27,101 nucleotides of DNA from an uncultured Eggerthella sp. (GCA_959607715.1 CAUHNN010000018.1:1-27101); one strand, 5' to 3'; positions 6,389 to 15,053 are shown, counted from the stretch's first letter. A program made the numbers and translations. The notes: generated by a model from the letters alone, not told the origin.

Positions 6389-7333
6389 GTGTCGTTTGAC
6401 GTGTTCATCGAAGGATTGAAAGCGCTGCTGCTCGGCGTGGTCGAGGGCATCACCGAATGGCTGCCTATCTCCTCGACGGGCCATATGATTCTGGTTGACG
6501 AGTTCGTCAAGCTGAACGTGAGCGCCGAATTCCTCGAGCTTTTCCTGGTGGTCATCCAGATCGGCTCGATCATGGCCGTTCTCGTCACGTTTCGCCATAA
6601 GCTCAATCCCGTATCGCGCACGAAAGACGATGTCGAGCGATCGAAGACGTGGCGCATGTGGGGCATGGTCGTCATTGGGAGCATCCCCGCAGCGGTGCTC
6701 GGTCTTTTGCTCGATGATTGGGTCCACGATCGCTTCTACAACGCCTTTACGGTCGCGGCGATGCTCATCCTCTACGGCGTCATCTTCATCGTGATGGAGG
6801 CGTACAACAAGCGTCGTGCCCAGCGCGTTCTCGCCGAGCTGAACGAGCCGCGCGGCAAGCACGCCCGCACGGTCGATCCCGAAGACCCCGAGGCGCTCGA
6901 TAAGGCGCTTTTCAAGATCACCGATCCGTACGAGATGGATTGGAAGACGGCTCTCAAGATCGGCTTCTTCGAAGTGCTCGCGATCGTTCCGGGCACGAGC
7001 CGCTCCGGCGCGACCATCATCGGCGGTATGCTCTGCGGTTGCTCGCGCACGGCGGCCGCGGAGTTCACCTTCTTCTTGGCGATCCCTGTCATGTTCGGTT
7101 GGGGTTCGGTCAAGGCGGTGAAGTACCTTCTTGGCGGCATGGCGATGTCGAGCACCGAAATCGTGGTTCTCGTCGTCGGCATCCTGTCCGCGTTCATCAT
7201 GGGCATGCTCGCCATCCGATTCCTCTTGGGCTACATCAAGAACAACGACTTCACTGTATTCGGCGTGTATCGCATCATCATCGGTTTGGTCGTTCTCGGG
7301 TATTTCGGCGCCGGCGCTCTGGGCATCGCGTAG
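6389..7333 (+). CDS. uppP: Undecaprenyl-diphosphatase UppP (BacA family)
   Basis: UppP dephosphorylates undecaprenyl diphosphate released by peptidoglycan and wall polymer synthesis, regenerating the lipid carrier, and confers bacitracin tolerance. The 314-residue membrane protein has both family motifs: E19-x3-E23 in EGITEWLPISSTGHM (19-33) and PGTSRSG at 201-207 with the catalytic Arg. It carries an extra charged cytoplasmic loop (about 135-185), making it longer than the usual 265-280 residues. GTG 6389 has GAGGAAGG about seven bases upstream. It sits with a flippase and a PAP2 phosphatase, together covering flipping and recycling of the C55 carrier. Confidence 0.95.
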   Translation: MSFDVFIEGLKALLLGVVEGITEWLPISSTGHMILVDEFVKLNVSAEFLELFLVVIQIGSIMAVLVTFRHKLNPVSRTKDDVERSKTWRMWGMVVIGSIPAAVLGLLLDDWVHDRFYNAFTVAAMLILYGVIFIVMEAYNKRRAQRVLAELNEPRGKHARTVDPEDPEALDKALFKITDPYEMDWKTALKIGFFEVLAIVPGTSRSGATIIGGMLCGCSRTAAAEFTFFLAIPVMFGWGSVKAVKYLLGGMAMSSTEIVVLVVGILSAFIMGMLAIRFLLGYIKNNDFTVFGVYRIIIGLVVLGYFGAGALGIA

Positions 7334-7362
7334 CCCGGCGCGTTAGGTGGTATTCTTGAGCC

Positions 7363-7605
7363 ATGAAGAATCGCGAGGAAAAGACTAAGCCCACCAAGCT
7401 TTCGGAAGAAGAAGCCGACAAGCTGCGCGAGCGCTCCAATGACAAGATCTCCGAGATCTGCAATCTCGCTGCGCTCGTCGTCATCCTCATCACGTTCGCT
7501 TCGTTCATCCTTGGGAAAGCCGACGATTTCTTCTTCCCTGTCGGCATCATGGCCTCTATCGCGCTTCTCGCCTTCGGCGCCGTAAGGAACGCCTCTCGTC
7601 GCTGA
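7363..7605 (+). CDS. Small two-TM membrane protein of unknown function
   Basis: This 80-residue protein has a charged N-terminus (1-30, Lys/Glu-rich), membrane segments at about 32-51 and 56-74, and a short basic tail. It begins 29 bases after uppP with only a weak TAGGTGG ribosome binding site, so it is probably transcribed with uppP. Amphipathic charge pattern and codon use support coding. I do not recognise the family. Confidence 0.65.
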   Translation: MKNREEKTKPTKLSEEEADKLRERSNDKISEICNLAALVVILITFASFILGKADDFFFPVGIMASIALLAFGAVRNASRR

Positions 7606-7900
7606 GCGTCTTTTGCGCCTCGCCCCTTTCGGGTCTGCTCTTCGCGGGTCGACTTCCTCTTTCCCCGGTCGGTTTGGGCCGGCCGCTTCGCCGATGCGCC
7701 TGGTCGACAGGCTCGGTTTCTAGCTTTACTCACGTTATGAATCCGTTCTTCCTTGCAGCGCCCACGTCTGCGCCGTTTCGTCGGGAGAACTGGGTGTTTT
7801 GCTAAGATTGTCCCGATAGTAAGGCTCCGGGTTGGCTCTTGGGCAGCGGGCGTTCGTTCGCTGCGGCAGAGGCCTTCCGCGATAAGGAAAGGAACGAAAG
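7606..7900. other. 295-base intergenic region before the chorismate mutase gene
   Basis: No convincing gene or terminator is visible. A short hairpin, GCAGCG (about 7843-7848) with CGCTGC ten bases later, lies in the presumed leader of the chorismate mutase gene, and a TAAGAT at 7803-7808 is a possible -10 without a clear -35. A GTCGAC palindrome occurs twice. No Trp-rich or Phe-rich leader peptide was found, so classical attenuation is not supported. Confidence 0.4.
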
Positions 7901-8185
7901 ATGCCTGAGCAGAACGACGCTTTCCAGGAAATCGAGAAGCATCGCGTTGAAATCGATCGCATCGATCGTACGCTCGTCGATCTCCTCAACGAGCGAGCGG
8001 GCCATTCGCTCGATATTCGTGCGTTGAAGCCCGACGCCCACATGGGTCTCTACGACCCCAAGCGCGAGGAAGAGATCTTCGCTAAGCTGTGCTCCTACAA
8101 CGAGGGACCCCTCTACAACGAAAACCTCGTCGAGATCTATCGCGGCATTCTCAAGGTCATGAAAGAGGTGCCTTCGCGTGATTAA
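7901..8185 (+). CDS. aroQ: AroQ-type chorismate mutase
   Basis: This all-alpha enzyme converts chorismate to prephenate, the first step towards Phe and Tyr. The 94-residue protein matches the compact AroQ fold: R15, R32, K43, D52, R55 and E56 align by pattern with the catalytic residues of the E. coli chorismate mutase domain (R11, R28, K39, D48, R51, E52), within HRVEIDRIDRTLVDLLNER and YDPKREEEI. ATG 7901 is preceded by AAGGAAAGGAA. Its end overlaps the DAHP synthase start by 8 bases, indicating translational coupling. In other bacteria these two activities are fused or form a complex in which chorismate mutase and its ligand prephenate regulate DAHP synthase; a similar partnership is a reasonable inference here. 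Confidence 0.9.
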   Translation: MPEQNDAFQEIEKHRVEIDRIDRTLVDLLNERAGHSLDIRALKPDAHMGLYDPKREEEIFAKLCSYNEGPLYNENLVEIYRGILKVMKEVPSRD

Positions 8186-8975
8186 GCCCCTCTCCTCTCT
8201 CCCCGATTACGGTTCACGTACCGACGAGATCACGCTCTACGCCGGCCCATGCTCGGTCGAATCCGTCGAGCAGTTCGACGAAGTCGCTCAGTGCATTTCC
8301 GATCTGGGTCTGACCTGGATCCGCGGCGGCGCATTCAAGCCGCGCACCAATCCCCACTCCTTTCAGGGCCTTGGCGAAGAGGGCCTGAAGATCATGAAGG
8401 ACGCCGGCGAGAAGTACGGCTTGAAGACCCTCACGGAAGTCATGGATTCTGCTCACTGCGAAATGGTGCACTCATACGTCGATGGCCTTCAGATCGGCGC
8501 GCGCAACATGCAGAACTTCAGCTTGCTCAAGAACGTCGGCAAGGTGACGGCGCAGTCGCATAAGATGGTGCTGCTGAAGCGCGGCCTGGCGGGCAGCATC
8601 TCCGAATGGCTTTCCGCAACCGAGTACCTGACGATGAACGGCAACGACAACATCGTTCTGTGCGAGCGTGGTCTGCGCACGTTCGAGACGGCAACGCGAT
8701 TCACGCTCGACATCTCCGCCGTCCCCGTCATTCACAAGCAGTCGATCTTCCCGATCTGCGTCGACGTTTCCCACCCCGCCGGCGTTCGCGACCTGGTTCC
8801 GTCGTTGGCGTACGCCGCCATCGCCGCCGGCTGCGATTCGATCATGATCGAGGTTCATCCCAATCCGACCGAAGCGCTCTCCGACGGTCCTCAGCAGCTT
8901 ACGCCGGCTCAGTTCGCCGAGCTCGTCGCCCAGCTGCGCGAGATAGCCGCTGTCTTCGGCAAGAAGATCGTTTAA
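8178..8975 (+). CDS. aroF: 3-deoxy-7-phosphoheptulonate (DAHP) synthase, type I beta
   Basis: DAHP synthase condenses phosphoenolpyruvate and erythrose 4-phosphate, the committed step of the shikimate pathway. The 265-residue TIM-barrel core shows the PEP/metal motif AGPCSVES (22-29, metal ligand C25), KPRTNPHSFQG (54-64), IGARNMQNF, LLKRGL and CVDVSHPAG. AGPCSVES and the KPRT motif distinguish it from KDO-8-phosphate synthase. No ACT or ferredoxin-like regulatory domain is present, so feedback control must come from elsewhere, possibly the adjacent chorismate mutase. The GTG start at 8178 lies inside the end of aroQ. Confidence 0.95.
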   Translation: MIKPLSSLPDYGSRTDEITLYAGPCSVESVEQFDEVAQCISDLGLTWIRGGAFKPRTNPHSFQGLGEEGLKIMKDAGEKYGLKTLTEVMDSAHCEMVHSYVDGLQIGARNMQNFSLLKNVGKVTAQSHKMVLLKRGLAGSISEWLSATEYLTMNGNDNIVLCERGLRTFETATRFTLDISAVPVIHKQSIFPICVDVSHPAGVRDLVPSLAYAAIAAGCDSIMIEVHPNPTEALSDGPQQLTPAQFAELVAQLREIAAVFGKKIV

Positions 8976-8982
8976 TCGCGGC

Positions 8983-9020
8983 AACGGGCGCAGGTGCGAA
9001 GGATCGTCCCTGCGTCCGTT
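8983..9020 (+). terminator. Hairpin after the DAHP synthase gene, weak terminator
   Basis: AACGGGCGCAGG (8983-8994) pairs over 12 bp, with one G-U, with CCTGCGTCCGTT (9009-9020). It starts 7 bases after the stop codon, but only CTTCG follows instead of a T-run, so it may act with Rho or as a 3'-end stabiliser. Confidence 0.5.
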
Positions 9021-9165
9021 CTTCGAATCGAACAAACCGTGCTGATGCTGTTGAGCTGTTCGGTCGTTTTCTTTCGAAGCGTTAGAATACGTCTTTGCGC
9101 ATCGTGCGCACCTTTTCTCGATCCGAAGCATCCGATGCGGATGCCGTAGTCAGTAAGGATGATGT

Positions 9166-11508
9166 ATGCCCCTCGACCTCGATGGCTTGAACGGCCCCCA
9201 GAAAGAAGCGGTGCTCTGCACGGAAGGACCTCTGCTCGTGCTTGCCGGAGCAGGTTCCGGTAAAACGCGCGTCCTGACGCATCGCATCGCCCACTTGGTG
9301 GAAGACCTCGGCGTCGCGCCGTGGCAGATCATGGCGATCACGTTCACCAACAAGGCCGCCGCAGAGATGCGCGAGCGCCTTGGTTCCCTCATCGGCATGC
9401 ATGCCCGCGGCATGTGGGTCTCGACGTTCCACAGCATGTGCGTGCGTATCCTGCGCACCGATTGCGAGCGTTTGGGCTTCCAGCGCGGCTTCACCATCTA
9501 CGACGACGGCGACTCCAAGCGCCTCGTCGAGCAGATCCTCGACGAGCTCAACATCGATAAGAAGCGCTATCCGGTCAATGCATTGCGCAACCGCATCTCT
9601 CAGGCGAAAAACGACCTGCAGGTTGCCGAGGTGTTCGCTTCCGAGGCGAAGGATCCACTCGGTCAGATCACCGCGCGCGTGTATACGCGCCTGCAGGAGC
9701 GCCTTCGCCAGCTTAACGCCTTCGATTTCGATGATCTGCTTCTCTATACGTGGTTGCTTTTGAAGAACCACCCCGACGTGCTTGCCGCTTACCAGGATCG
9801 TTTCCGCTATCTCATGGTCGACGAGTATCAGGACACGAACCATGCCCAATACGTTTTGACCCAGCTGCTCGCTGCAGCGCATAAGAACATCATGGTCGTC
9901 GGCGATGACGATCAGTCGATCTACTCGTGGCGCGGCGCCGATCTCCGCAACATCCTCGACTTCGAGAAGGACTATCCCCAGGCCCATGTTGTCAAGCTCG
10001 AGGAGAACTACCGTTCCACTGGTAACATCCTCGCTGCGGCCAATGCCGTCATCGCCAACAACATGACGCGTAAAGCCAAGAAGCTCTTCACGTCTCAGCC
10101 CGACGGCGAGAAGATCTCCGTCTACATGGCGACCGACGAACGTGACGAGGGTCGCTGGATCGCCTCGGAAATCGAGAAGCGCCATGGCGATGGGATGCCG
10201 TACAACCAGATCGCCGTGTTCTACCGAACCAACGCGCAAAGCCGCATGCTCGAAGATATGCTCATGCGCGCCGGCGTGCCGTATCGCCTGATCGGCGGCA
10301 CGCGCTTTTTCGACCGCAAGGAGATTCGCGATGTGATGGCCTACCTCAACGTGGTGGTCAATCCCGCCAACGACGTGGCGGCCCAGCGCATCATCAACAC
10401 CCCGAAACGCGGTATCGGGAAAACGACGATCGGGCATATCGATATGGTTGCGCGCGGTACGGGGTGCACCTTCCTTCAGGCGGCCGAGCTCTGCATCGCC
10501 GATGAGGAGATCCGCGCTTCGACGCGCAAAGCCATCGCGGGCTTCATCTCCCTTATCCATGAGGCGCAGGCCTACGAAGGGGATCTGCGCAAGGTCGTCG
10601 AGATGATCGTCGACAAGGCGGGTCTTATCGATGCGTATCGCGCCGAGGGCAGCGACGAAGCTGCGGGCAAGATCGAGAACATCCAAGAGCTTTTCGGCGT
10701 CGTGGACGAGTACTCCCAGACCCACGATGACGCCGACGCGCTTTTCGAGCCTCCGGTGCCGGGGGAGGAAGGCTCCATCGATGAGGGGGAGCCTCCGGTG
10801 CGTGTTTTCCAGGGGGATTCGCTTGCCGATTTCACCGAATGGGTGACGTTGCGTACCGACATGGACACCATGGGCGAAGACGGAGAGGCCATCACGATGA
10901 TGACCATCCATGCGTCGAAGGGCCTCGAGTTCGACTGCGTCTTCGTCGCGGGCATGGAGGAATCCCTTTTCCCTCACGGTAATTCCTCCCAGGATCCGGT
11001 CGGCCTTGAAGAGGAGCGTCGCCTGGCCTACGTTGCCATCACTCGTGCGCGCAAGCGCCTCTATCTCACGAGCGCCTTCACGCGCCAGATCTTCGGTCAG
11101 TCGAATGCCAACCCGCCTTCGCGTTTCATCGGCGAGATCCCCGCTGAGCTGCGCCAGGGCATCGGCATGGGATCGCCGGGCTTTTCCGGTTCAGGATGGG
11201 AGAAGCGCGGCAGCCGCCGCGGCATAGCCGGATCGGGTTCGGAGGCGGGCGGCGGTCGCGTCTTCGGTCAGTCGAGCGCGTCGGGATCGGGTCAGCGTCA
11301 GCGGCCGCGCGCGCAGGCCAATCCAAGCGCCGGCAAGAAGCAGGCGGCGAAGATGACGTTTTCCAAGGGGGACACCGTCGATCACAAGGTGTTCGGCCGC
11401 GGTACGGTCGTGAAGGTCGACGGCGACACGCTCCACGTGCGCTTCCGCCGCACCGGCCAGACCAAGAAGCTCCTGAAGGACTACGCGCCCATCGTGAAGA
11501 TCTCCTGA
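9166..11508 (+). CDS. pcrA: ATP-dependent DNA helicase PcrA/UvrD
   Basis: This 780-residue superfamily 1A 3'-5' helicase acts in nucleotide excision repair and in clearing replication or RNA polymerase obstacles. Visible motifs: Q motif LNGPQKEAV (8-16), Walker A GAGSGKT (28-34), Ia ITFTNKAAAEM, motif II VDEYQDTN (218-225), motif III GDDDQSIYSWRGA (246-258), IV VFYRTNAQSR, V TIHASKGLEFD and VI VAITRARKRLYL. A Gly/Ser/Arg-rich linker (about 665-720) leads to the C-terminal Tudor-like domain (about 730-780, KGDTVDHKVFGRGTVVKV) that in PcrA/UvrD contacts RNA polymerase. Length is somewhat above the usual 720-750. ATG 9166 follows AAGGATGATGT; a TAGAAT (9083-9088) is a possible -10. Confidence 0.97.
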   Translation: MPLDLDGLNGPQKEAVLCTEGPLLVLAGAGSGKTRVLTHRIAHLVEDLGVAPWQIMAITFTNKAAAEMRERLGSLIGMHARGMWVSTFHSMCVRILRTDCERLGFQRGFTIYDDGDSKRLVEQILDELNIDKKRYPVNALRNRISQAKNDLQVAEVFASEAKDPLGQITARVYTRLQERLRQLNAFDFDDLLLYTWLLLKNHPDVLAAYQDRFRYLMVDEYQDTNHAQYVLTQLLAAAHKNIMVVGDDDQSIYSWRGADLRNILDFEKDYPQAHVVKLEENYRSTGNILAAANAVIANNMTRKAKKLFTSQPDGEKISVYMATDERDEGRWIASEIEKRHGDGMPYNQIAVFYRTNAQSRMLEDMLMRAGVPYRLIGGTRFFDRKEIRDVMAYLNVVVNPANDVAAQRIINTPKRGIGKTTIGHIDMVARGTGCTFLQAAELCIADEEIRASTRKAIAGFISLIHEAQAYEGDLRKVVEMIVDKAGLIDAYRAEGSDEAAGKIENIQELFGVVDEYSQTHDDADALFEPPVPGEEGSIDEGEPPVRVFQGDSLADFTEWVTLRTDMDTMGEDGEAITMMTIHASKGLEFDCVFVAGMEESLFPHGNSSQDPVGLEEERRLAYVAITRARKRLYLTSAFTRQIFGQSNANPPSRFIGEIPAELRQGIGMGSPGFSGSGWEKRGSRRGIAGSGSEAGGGRVFGQSSASGSGQRQRPRAQANPSAGKKQAAKMTFSKGDTVDHKVFGRGTVVKVDGDTLHVRFRRTGQTKKLLKDYAPIVKIS

Positions 11509-11566
11509 GCCTGATCGGAGGGCCGCGTTCCCCGCGCTTTTTCGGCGATACGCGCCTGCGAGCGCG

Positions 11567-11572
11567 TACAAT
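11567..11572 (+). promoter_or_regulatory. Candidate -10 element of the pyrophosphatase gene
   Basis: TACAAT followed by AAAAGAAA stands about 50 bases before the pyrophosphatase start; no good -35 is visible 16-18 bases upstream. Confidence 0.35.
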
Positions 11573-11624
11573 AAAAGAAATCTGTCCACTTTTGCGCATG
11601 TCGCGCATTGATTGAGGAGGTATG

Positions 11625-12557
11625 ATGGCCGACCAGATTTTCGTCGTGGGCCACAAGAATCCCGACAACGATTCCATTTCCGCTGCGGTGAGCTATGCGT
11701 ATCTGAAGAACGCCGTCGAGGCGAAGAAGCCCGAGGTCGAAACCGAGTACGTCGCCTGCTGCCTTGGCCCGCTGCCCCAGGAAAGCGCAACGATCCTCGA
11801 GCAGGTTGGCCTTCCCGCCCCTCGTCTGATCGAACGCGTCTCGGCAGGGGACAAGGTGATCCTCGTCGATCACAACGAGGCGACCCAGATGGTCGAGGGG
11901 ATCGAAGAGGCCGAAATCGTCGAGATCATCGATCACCATCGCCTTTCCGGCAACGTCGCCACGGGCAATCCCATTCTCTTTCTGAACATTCCCGTGGGGT
12001 CCACGGCCACCATCGTCAGCAAGCTCTACGAGCGCCTCGGCGTCGAGATCACGCCTGCCATCGCGACGGTGCTCCTTTCCGCCATCATGACCGACACCGT
12101 CATGACGAAGAGCCCCACGTGCACCGATTACGACCTGGTGCAGGCCGCCATGCTCGGCGACACCATCGGCAAGGTGCCGACCGAATTCGGTCTTGAGGTC
12201 TTCAAGATGCGCGGCGGCGACAACGACATGAGCGTTGAGGAGATCTGCTCCCACGACGCCAAGGAGTTCAAGAACGGTGATGACGTCTTCTTGGTCGCCC
12301 AGCATGAAACGGTGACGCTCGACGTGGCAATGGAGCGCGAAGACGCCTATCGCGAATTCCTTGCCCAGAAGGTCGCCGAAAAGGGCTACGAATTCGCCCT
12401 GCTCCTCGTTACCGACATCTTCAACGAGGGCTCCAACTTCATCTGCGTCGGCAACACCGACCGCGTTTCGAAGGCCTTCGGCATCGATGCCTCCAAGGCG
12501 CAATGGGTGCCGGGCATCCTTTCCCGTAAGAAGCAGGTCATCCCGCCGCTGTCGTAA
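11625..12557 (+). CDS. ppaC: Manganese-dependent inorganic pyrophosphatase (family II, DHH)
   Basis: The enzyme hydrolyses pyrophosphate in the cytosol, pulling biosynthetic reactions forward. The 310-residue protein has the family II metal motifs: GHKNPDNDS (9-17, ligands H10, D14, D16), VDHNEA, the DHH motif in IIDHHR, and the C-terminal SRKKQVIPPL substrate-binding motif. There is no CBS-domain insert, so no adenylate regulation is expected. Two consecutive ATGs (11622, 11625) follow AGGAGG at 11615-11620 or so; the second gives better spacing and is chosen. It is monocistronic between its own upstream spacer and a strong terminator. Confidence 0.96.
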   Translation: MADQIFVVGHKNPDNDSISAAVSYAYLKNAVEAKKPEVETEYVACCLGPLPQESATILEQVGLPAPRLIERVSAGDKVILVDHNEATQMVEGIEEAEIVEIIDHHRLSGNVATGNPILFLNIPVGSTATIVSKLYERLGVEITPAIATVLLSAIMTDTVMTKSPTCTDYDLVQAAMLGDTIGKVPTEFGLEVFKMRGGDNDMSVEEICSHDAKEFKNGDDVFLVAQHETVTLDVAMEREDAYREFLAQKVAEKGYEFALLLVTDIFNEGSNFICVGNTDRVSKAFGIDASKAQWVPGILSRKKQVIPPLS

Positions 12558-12583
12558 AGACCGCGCACGGTTTCTGCATTGCG

Positions 12584-12623
12584 AAAGCCGCCGAGAAGCT
12601 CGTTCTTCTCGGCGGCTTTTTTA
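12584..12623 (+). terminator. Strong intrinsic terminator after ppaC
   Basis: AAAGCCGCCGAGAAG (12584-12598) pairs with CTTCTCGGCGGCTTT (12605-12619), 15 bp with a 6-base loop, ending in a run of T residues (TTTTTTATT). Confidence 0.95.
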
Positions 12624-12672
12624 TTGGCGGGATCACCTCCCTGCGCCGCTCGCCGTTCATCCCGCTCGGCGA

Positions 12673-12709
12673 TAACACGAAAATGGAAAATGTGTTAAAG
12701 TGCGTGTTA
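12673..12709. promoter_or_regulatory. Cluster of three GTGTTA half-sites upstream of the methyltransferase/ABC importer operon
   Basis: TAACAC (12673-12678), GTGTTA (12692-12697) and GTGTTA (12704-12709, followed by C) form an inverted pair with 13 bases between and a direct pair with a 12-base period. They lie 45-80 bases before the operon's first start codon, in an A/T-rich patch expected to hold the promoter. GTGTTAC/GTAACAC half-sites have been described for some NikR-type nickel regulators; the orientation here differs, so the link is a hypothesis. Confidence 0.55.
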
Positions 12710-12753
12710 CGAAATCGCAAAACTTAACTTTACCGTTTAGCAAGGAGGGCGAT

Positions 12754-13437
12754 GTGAAGGACGCGGAAACCACCTGCGCGATCGAGCAGAGCGGAAAGGC
12801 GATGGCTGATTATTGGGACGAATCGGCCAAAACCTACGACGAACGCCACGAGCTCAACGATCCCGCGCTGTGGATGAGGACGCTTTCTTCCTATGTGGGG
12901 GAAAACAAGGATGCGCGCATTCTCGACGTTGCCACGGGTACGGGCATGATCGCCGATTTTCTCGCGAGCGCCGGCTACGAAAACGTTATCGGGATGGACG
13001 TCTCCGAGGAAATGATGCGTCGTGGACGCGAGCGCGCCCTGGCAAGTGGCAACGACATCGAGTTCGTTTACGGCAACACCCTCGCCATCCCCTTCGAGGA
13101 CGAATCCTTCGACGTGGTCATCAACTCGCGTCTTCTGTGGACTTTGACCGATCCCGCGCTCGCTCTGAGCGAATGGCGCCGCGTTCTTAAGCCGAGGGGC
13201 CGCGTAGTGGCCATCAACGAGCTGGAAGATAGCGGCATCGAAGTCGATATGAACTGGGGTTACAGCGAAAAAACGGGTCTCGACACCTTCCCCTTCGCGC
13301 AGGTGTCGCGCGAAGGTATCCTCGAGGAGTTCGAAAAAGCAGGGTTCGCCAACATGGAGGTGTCCTACATGAAGGGATGCCGCATGGTCTCGAGCGACCG
13401 TGAGAACTGGTTTGCGTTTCTCGGCGTGAAGGCATAG
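12754..13437 (+). CDS. Class I SAM-dependent methyltransferase, first gene of an ABC importer operon
   Basis: The product is 227 residues from a GTG at 12754 with an excellent AAGGAGG; the frame is open further upstream but through the operator. Motif I ILDVATGTG (56-64), the acidic SAM-binding MDVSEEM (81-87), motif post-I with DVVINSRLLWTLTDP and the LKPRGRVVAINE strand define a Methyltransf_11/25-type Rossmann enzyme acting on a small molecule. It is followed 29 bases later by a family-5 binding protein and a full importer, so its substrate is probably connected with what is imported or with a ligand that binds it. No close functional assignment (UbiE, tellurite, biotin) fits better than another. 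Confidence 0.88.
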   Translation: MKDAETTCAIEQSGKAMADYWDESAKTYDERHELNDPALWMRTLSSYVGENKDARILDVATGTGMIADFLASAGYENVIGMDVSEEMMRRGRERALASGNDIEFVYGNTLAIPFEDESFDVVINSRLLWTLTDPALALSEWRRVLKPRGRVVAINELEDSGIEVDMNWGYSEKTGLDTFPFAQVSREGILEEFEKAGFANMEVSYMKGCRMVSSDRENWFAFLGVKA

Positions 13438-13466
13438 GCCTCGCGTCGATAGGAGAAAGGAAAGCA

Positions 13467-15053
13467 ATGGCAACTAAAAGCAGGGGCAAAAAGCGTCTGA
13501 TCGCTCGTATCTCGGTGGTTGCCGCAGCTCTCGTCATCGCCCTCGGCGCGTTGGCGGGCTGCTCGTCCGACTCGGGTGAGAAGACTCTCAAGATCGCCTT
13601 CCCCGATACGATCACGACGGTCGATATCACCGATGCGGGAAGCGCCACTATGCTCAAAGAGGTGGCGGGCTCGGTGGAGACGCTCGTCAACGTCGGTTCC
13701 GAATTCAACCTGTCGCCTTCTTTGGCGACCGAGTGGGAGCGCACGTCTTCCACCACCTGGGAATTCACCCTGCGTGAAGGCGTGAAGTTCCACGACGGCA
13801 CCGAGCTCAACGCCGAAGCGGTCAAGTGGTGCCTCGATCGCCAGAAGGAACTCGATGAGTCCTTCGTCTCCGCGACCAAGATCAAGTCCATCGACGTTAT
13901 CGACGACTACACCATCAAGTTCACTACATCCGAAAAGACCGGTGAGCTTCCCGAGGCCCTCACCAACGTGACCGCCTGCATCATCGCTCCGAGTTCGGTC
14001 AACGAAGAGGGCGAGTTCGTCCAGCCCGTCGGCACCGGTTACTTCAAGTTCGACTCCTTCGACTCTTCCACCGGCAACTCCACCTGGACCACCTTCGACG
14101 AATACTGGGGCGGCAAGCCCGACTCTTCCATCGAGAAGCGCGAAGTCCTGTCCATGTCCGATCCCAACACCCGTTCTCTTGCCGTTCAGAACGGTGAGGT
14201 CGACCTGGCCACCGACGTCCCCTTCTCCGATCTCGAGACCCTCAAGGACAGCGACAAGGTGAAGGTCGAGCAGTTCAACACCGCACGCACCTACTTCAAT
14301 ACGTTCAACCTGAACAAGGACTATCTGGCCGATGACGACGTCCGCAAGGCCCTGCTCCACTCCATCAACTACGACGAGATGGTAAGCAGTGCCCTGATGG
14401 GAGTAGGCTCCGCCCCCGACGGCATCTTCATGGCTGATGTCCCCTGGAACAACCCTGACGTCACGGAGTACTCCTACGACGTCGAGAAGGCCAAGGAAAT
14501 GCTCGACGAGGCCGGCTTCGTCGACTCCGACAACGACGGCATTCGCGAATACGACGGCGAAGAAGTGAAGCTCAACATCGTCACAGGCTCCCGTCGCCCC
14601 GGCAACGCGCTCATCGCCCAGTCTCTTCAGGGTTACTTCTCCCAGGTCGGCATCGATTCCGAGGTGAATGTCCTTGAGGGCACGGCTCTCACGAGCGCCC
14701 AGACCGACGGCACGTTCGATCTGCTGCTCAGCTCCGCTGCGACCGGATACGTTCCCTCTGCGACCTACTACCTCGACCAGTACTACAGTTCTTCCTCCAA
14801 GAATGCCGAGTACGCCGACTACAGCGACGAGAAGCTCGACTCCTTGATCGCGAAGTGCCGCAACATGGAAAGCTCGGACCAGAAGAACGACGTGAGCAAG
14901 CAGGCTCAGGTCCTCGCCCAGGACGATGCAGTGGTGAACACGATGGCCAATTACGGCGCCGTCTTCGCCATGAACCCGAAGCTCACGGGCTTCGCCTATA
15001 GCGCGGCAGTCCATGACTTCGTCGTTCCCTATTCTGTCGACATCGAAGAGTAG
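13467..15053 (+). CDS. Family-5 extracellular solute-binding lipoprotein (nickel/peptide/opine type)
   Basis: The 528-residue lipoprotein has a basic N-terminus, hydrophobic segment and lipobox LAGC (29-32, lipidated C32). The mature protein has the SBP_bac_5 architecture, with WEFTLREGVKFHDGT near residue 100, VGTGYFKF, and a late GSRRPGNALIAQSLQGYF stretch that resembles the RPE/RPG signature of nickel and opine-metal binding members. Mature sequence is rich in Asp, Ser and Tyr. ATG 13467 follows AGGAGAAAGGAAAG. It delivers ligand to the two permeases downstream. Whether the ligand is free nickel, a metallophore complex or a peptide cannot be settled; neighbouring genes resemble nikBCDE, which favours metal. 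Confidence 0.88.
   Translation: MATKSRGKKRLIARISVVAAALVIALGALAGCSSDSGEKTLKIAFPDTITTVDITDAGSATMLKEVAGSVETLVNVGSEFNLSPSLATEWERTSSTTWEFTLREGVKFHDGTELNAEAVKWCLDRQKELDESFVSATKIKSIDVIDDYTIKFTTSEKTGELPEALTNVTACIIAPSSVNEEGEFVQPVGTGYFKFDSFDSSTGNSTWTTFDEYWGGKPDSSIEKREVLSMSDPNTRSLAVQNGEVDLATDVPFSDLETLKDSDKVKVEQFNTARTYFNTFNLNKDYLADDDVRKALLHSINYDEMVSSALMGVGSAPDGIFMADVPWNNPDVTEYSYDVEKAKEMLDEAGFVDSDNDGIREYDGEEVKLNIVTGSRRPGNALIAQSLQGYFSQVGIDSEVNVLEGTALTSAQTDGTFDLLLSSAATGYVPSATYYLDQYYSSSSKNAEYADYSDEKLDSLIAKCRNMESSDQKNDVSKQAQVLAQDDAVVNTMANYGAVFAMNPKLTGFAYSAAVHDFVVPYSVDIEE

Noticed and set aside
9082..10977. 631-residue minus-strand frame opposite pcrA
   Set aside because: Compositionally a mirror of pcrA with no recognisable domain; the plus-strand helicase motifs are complete.
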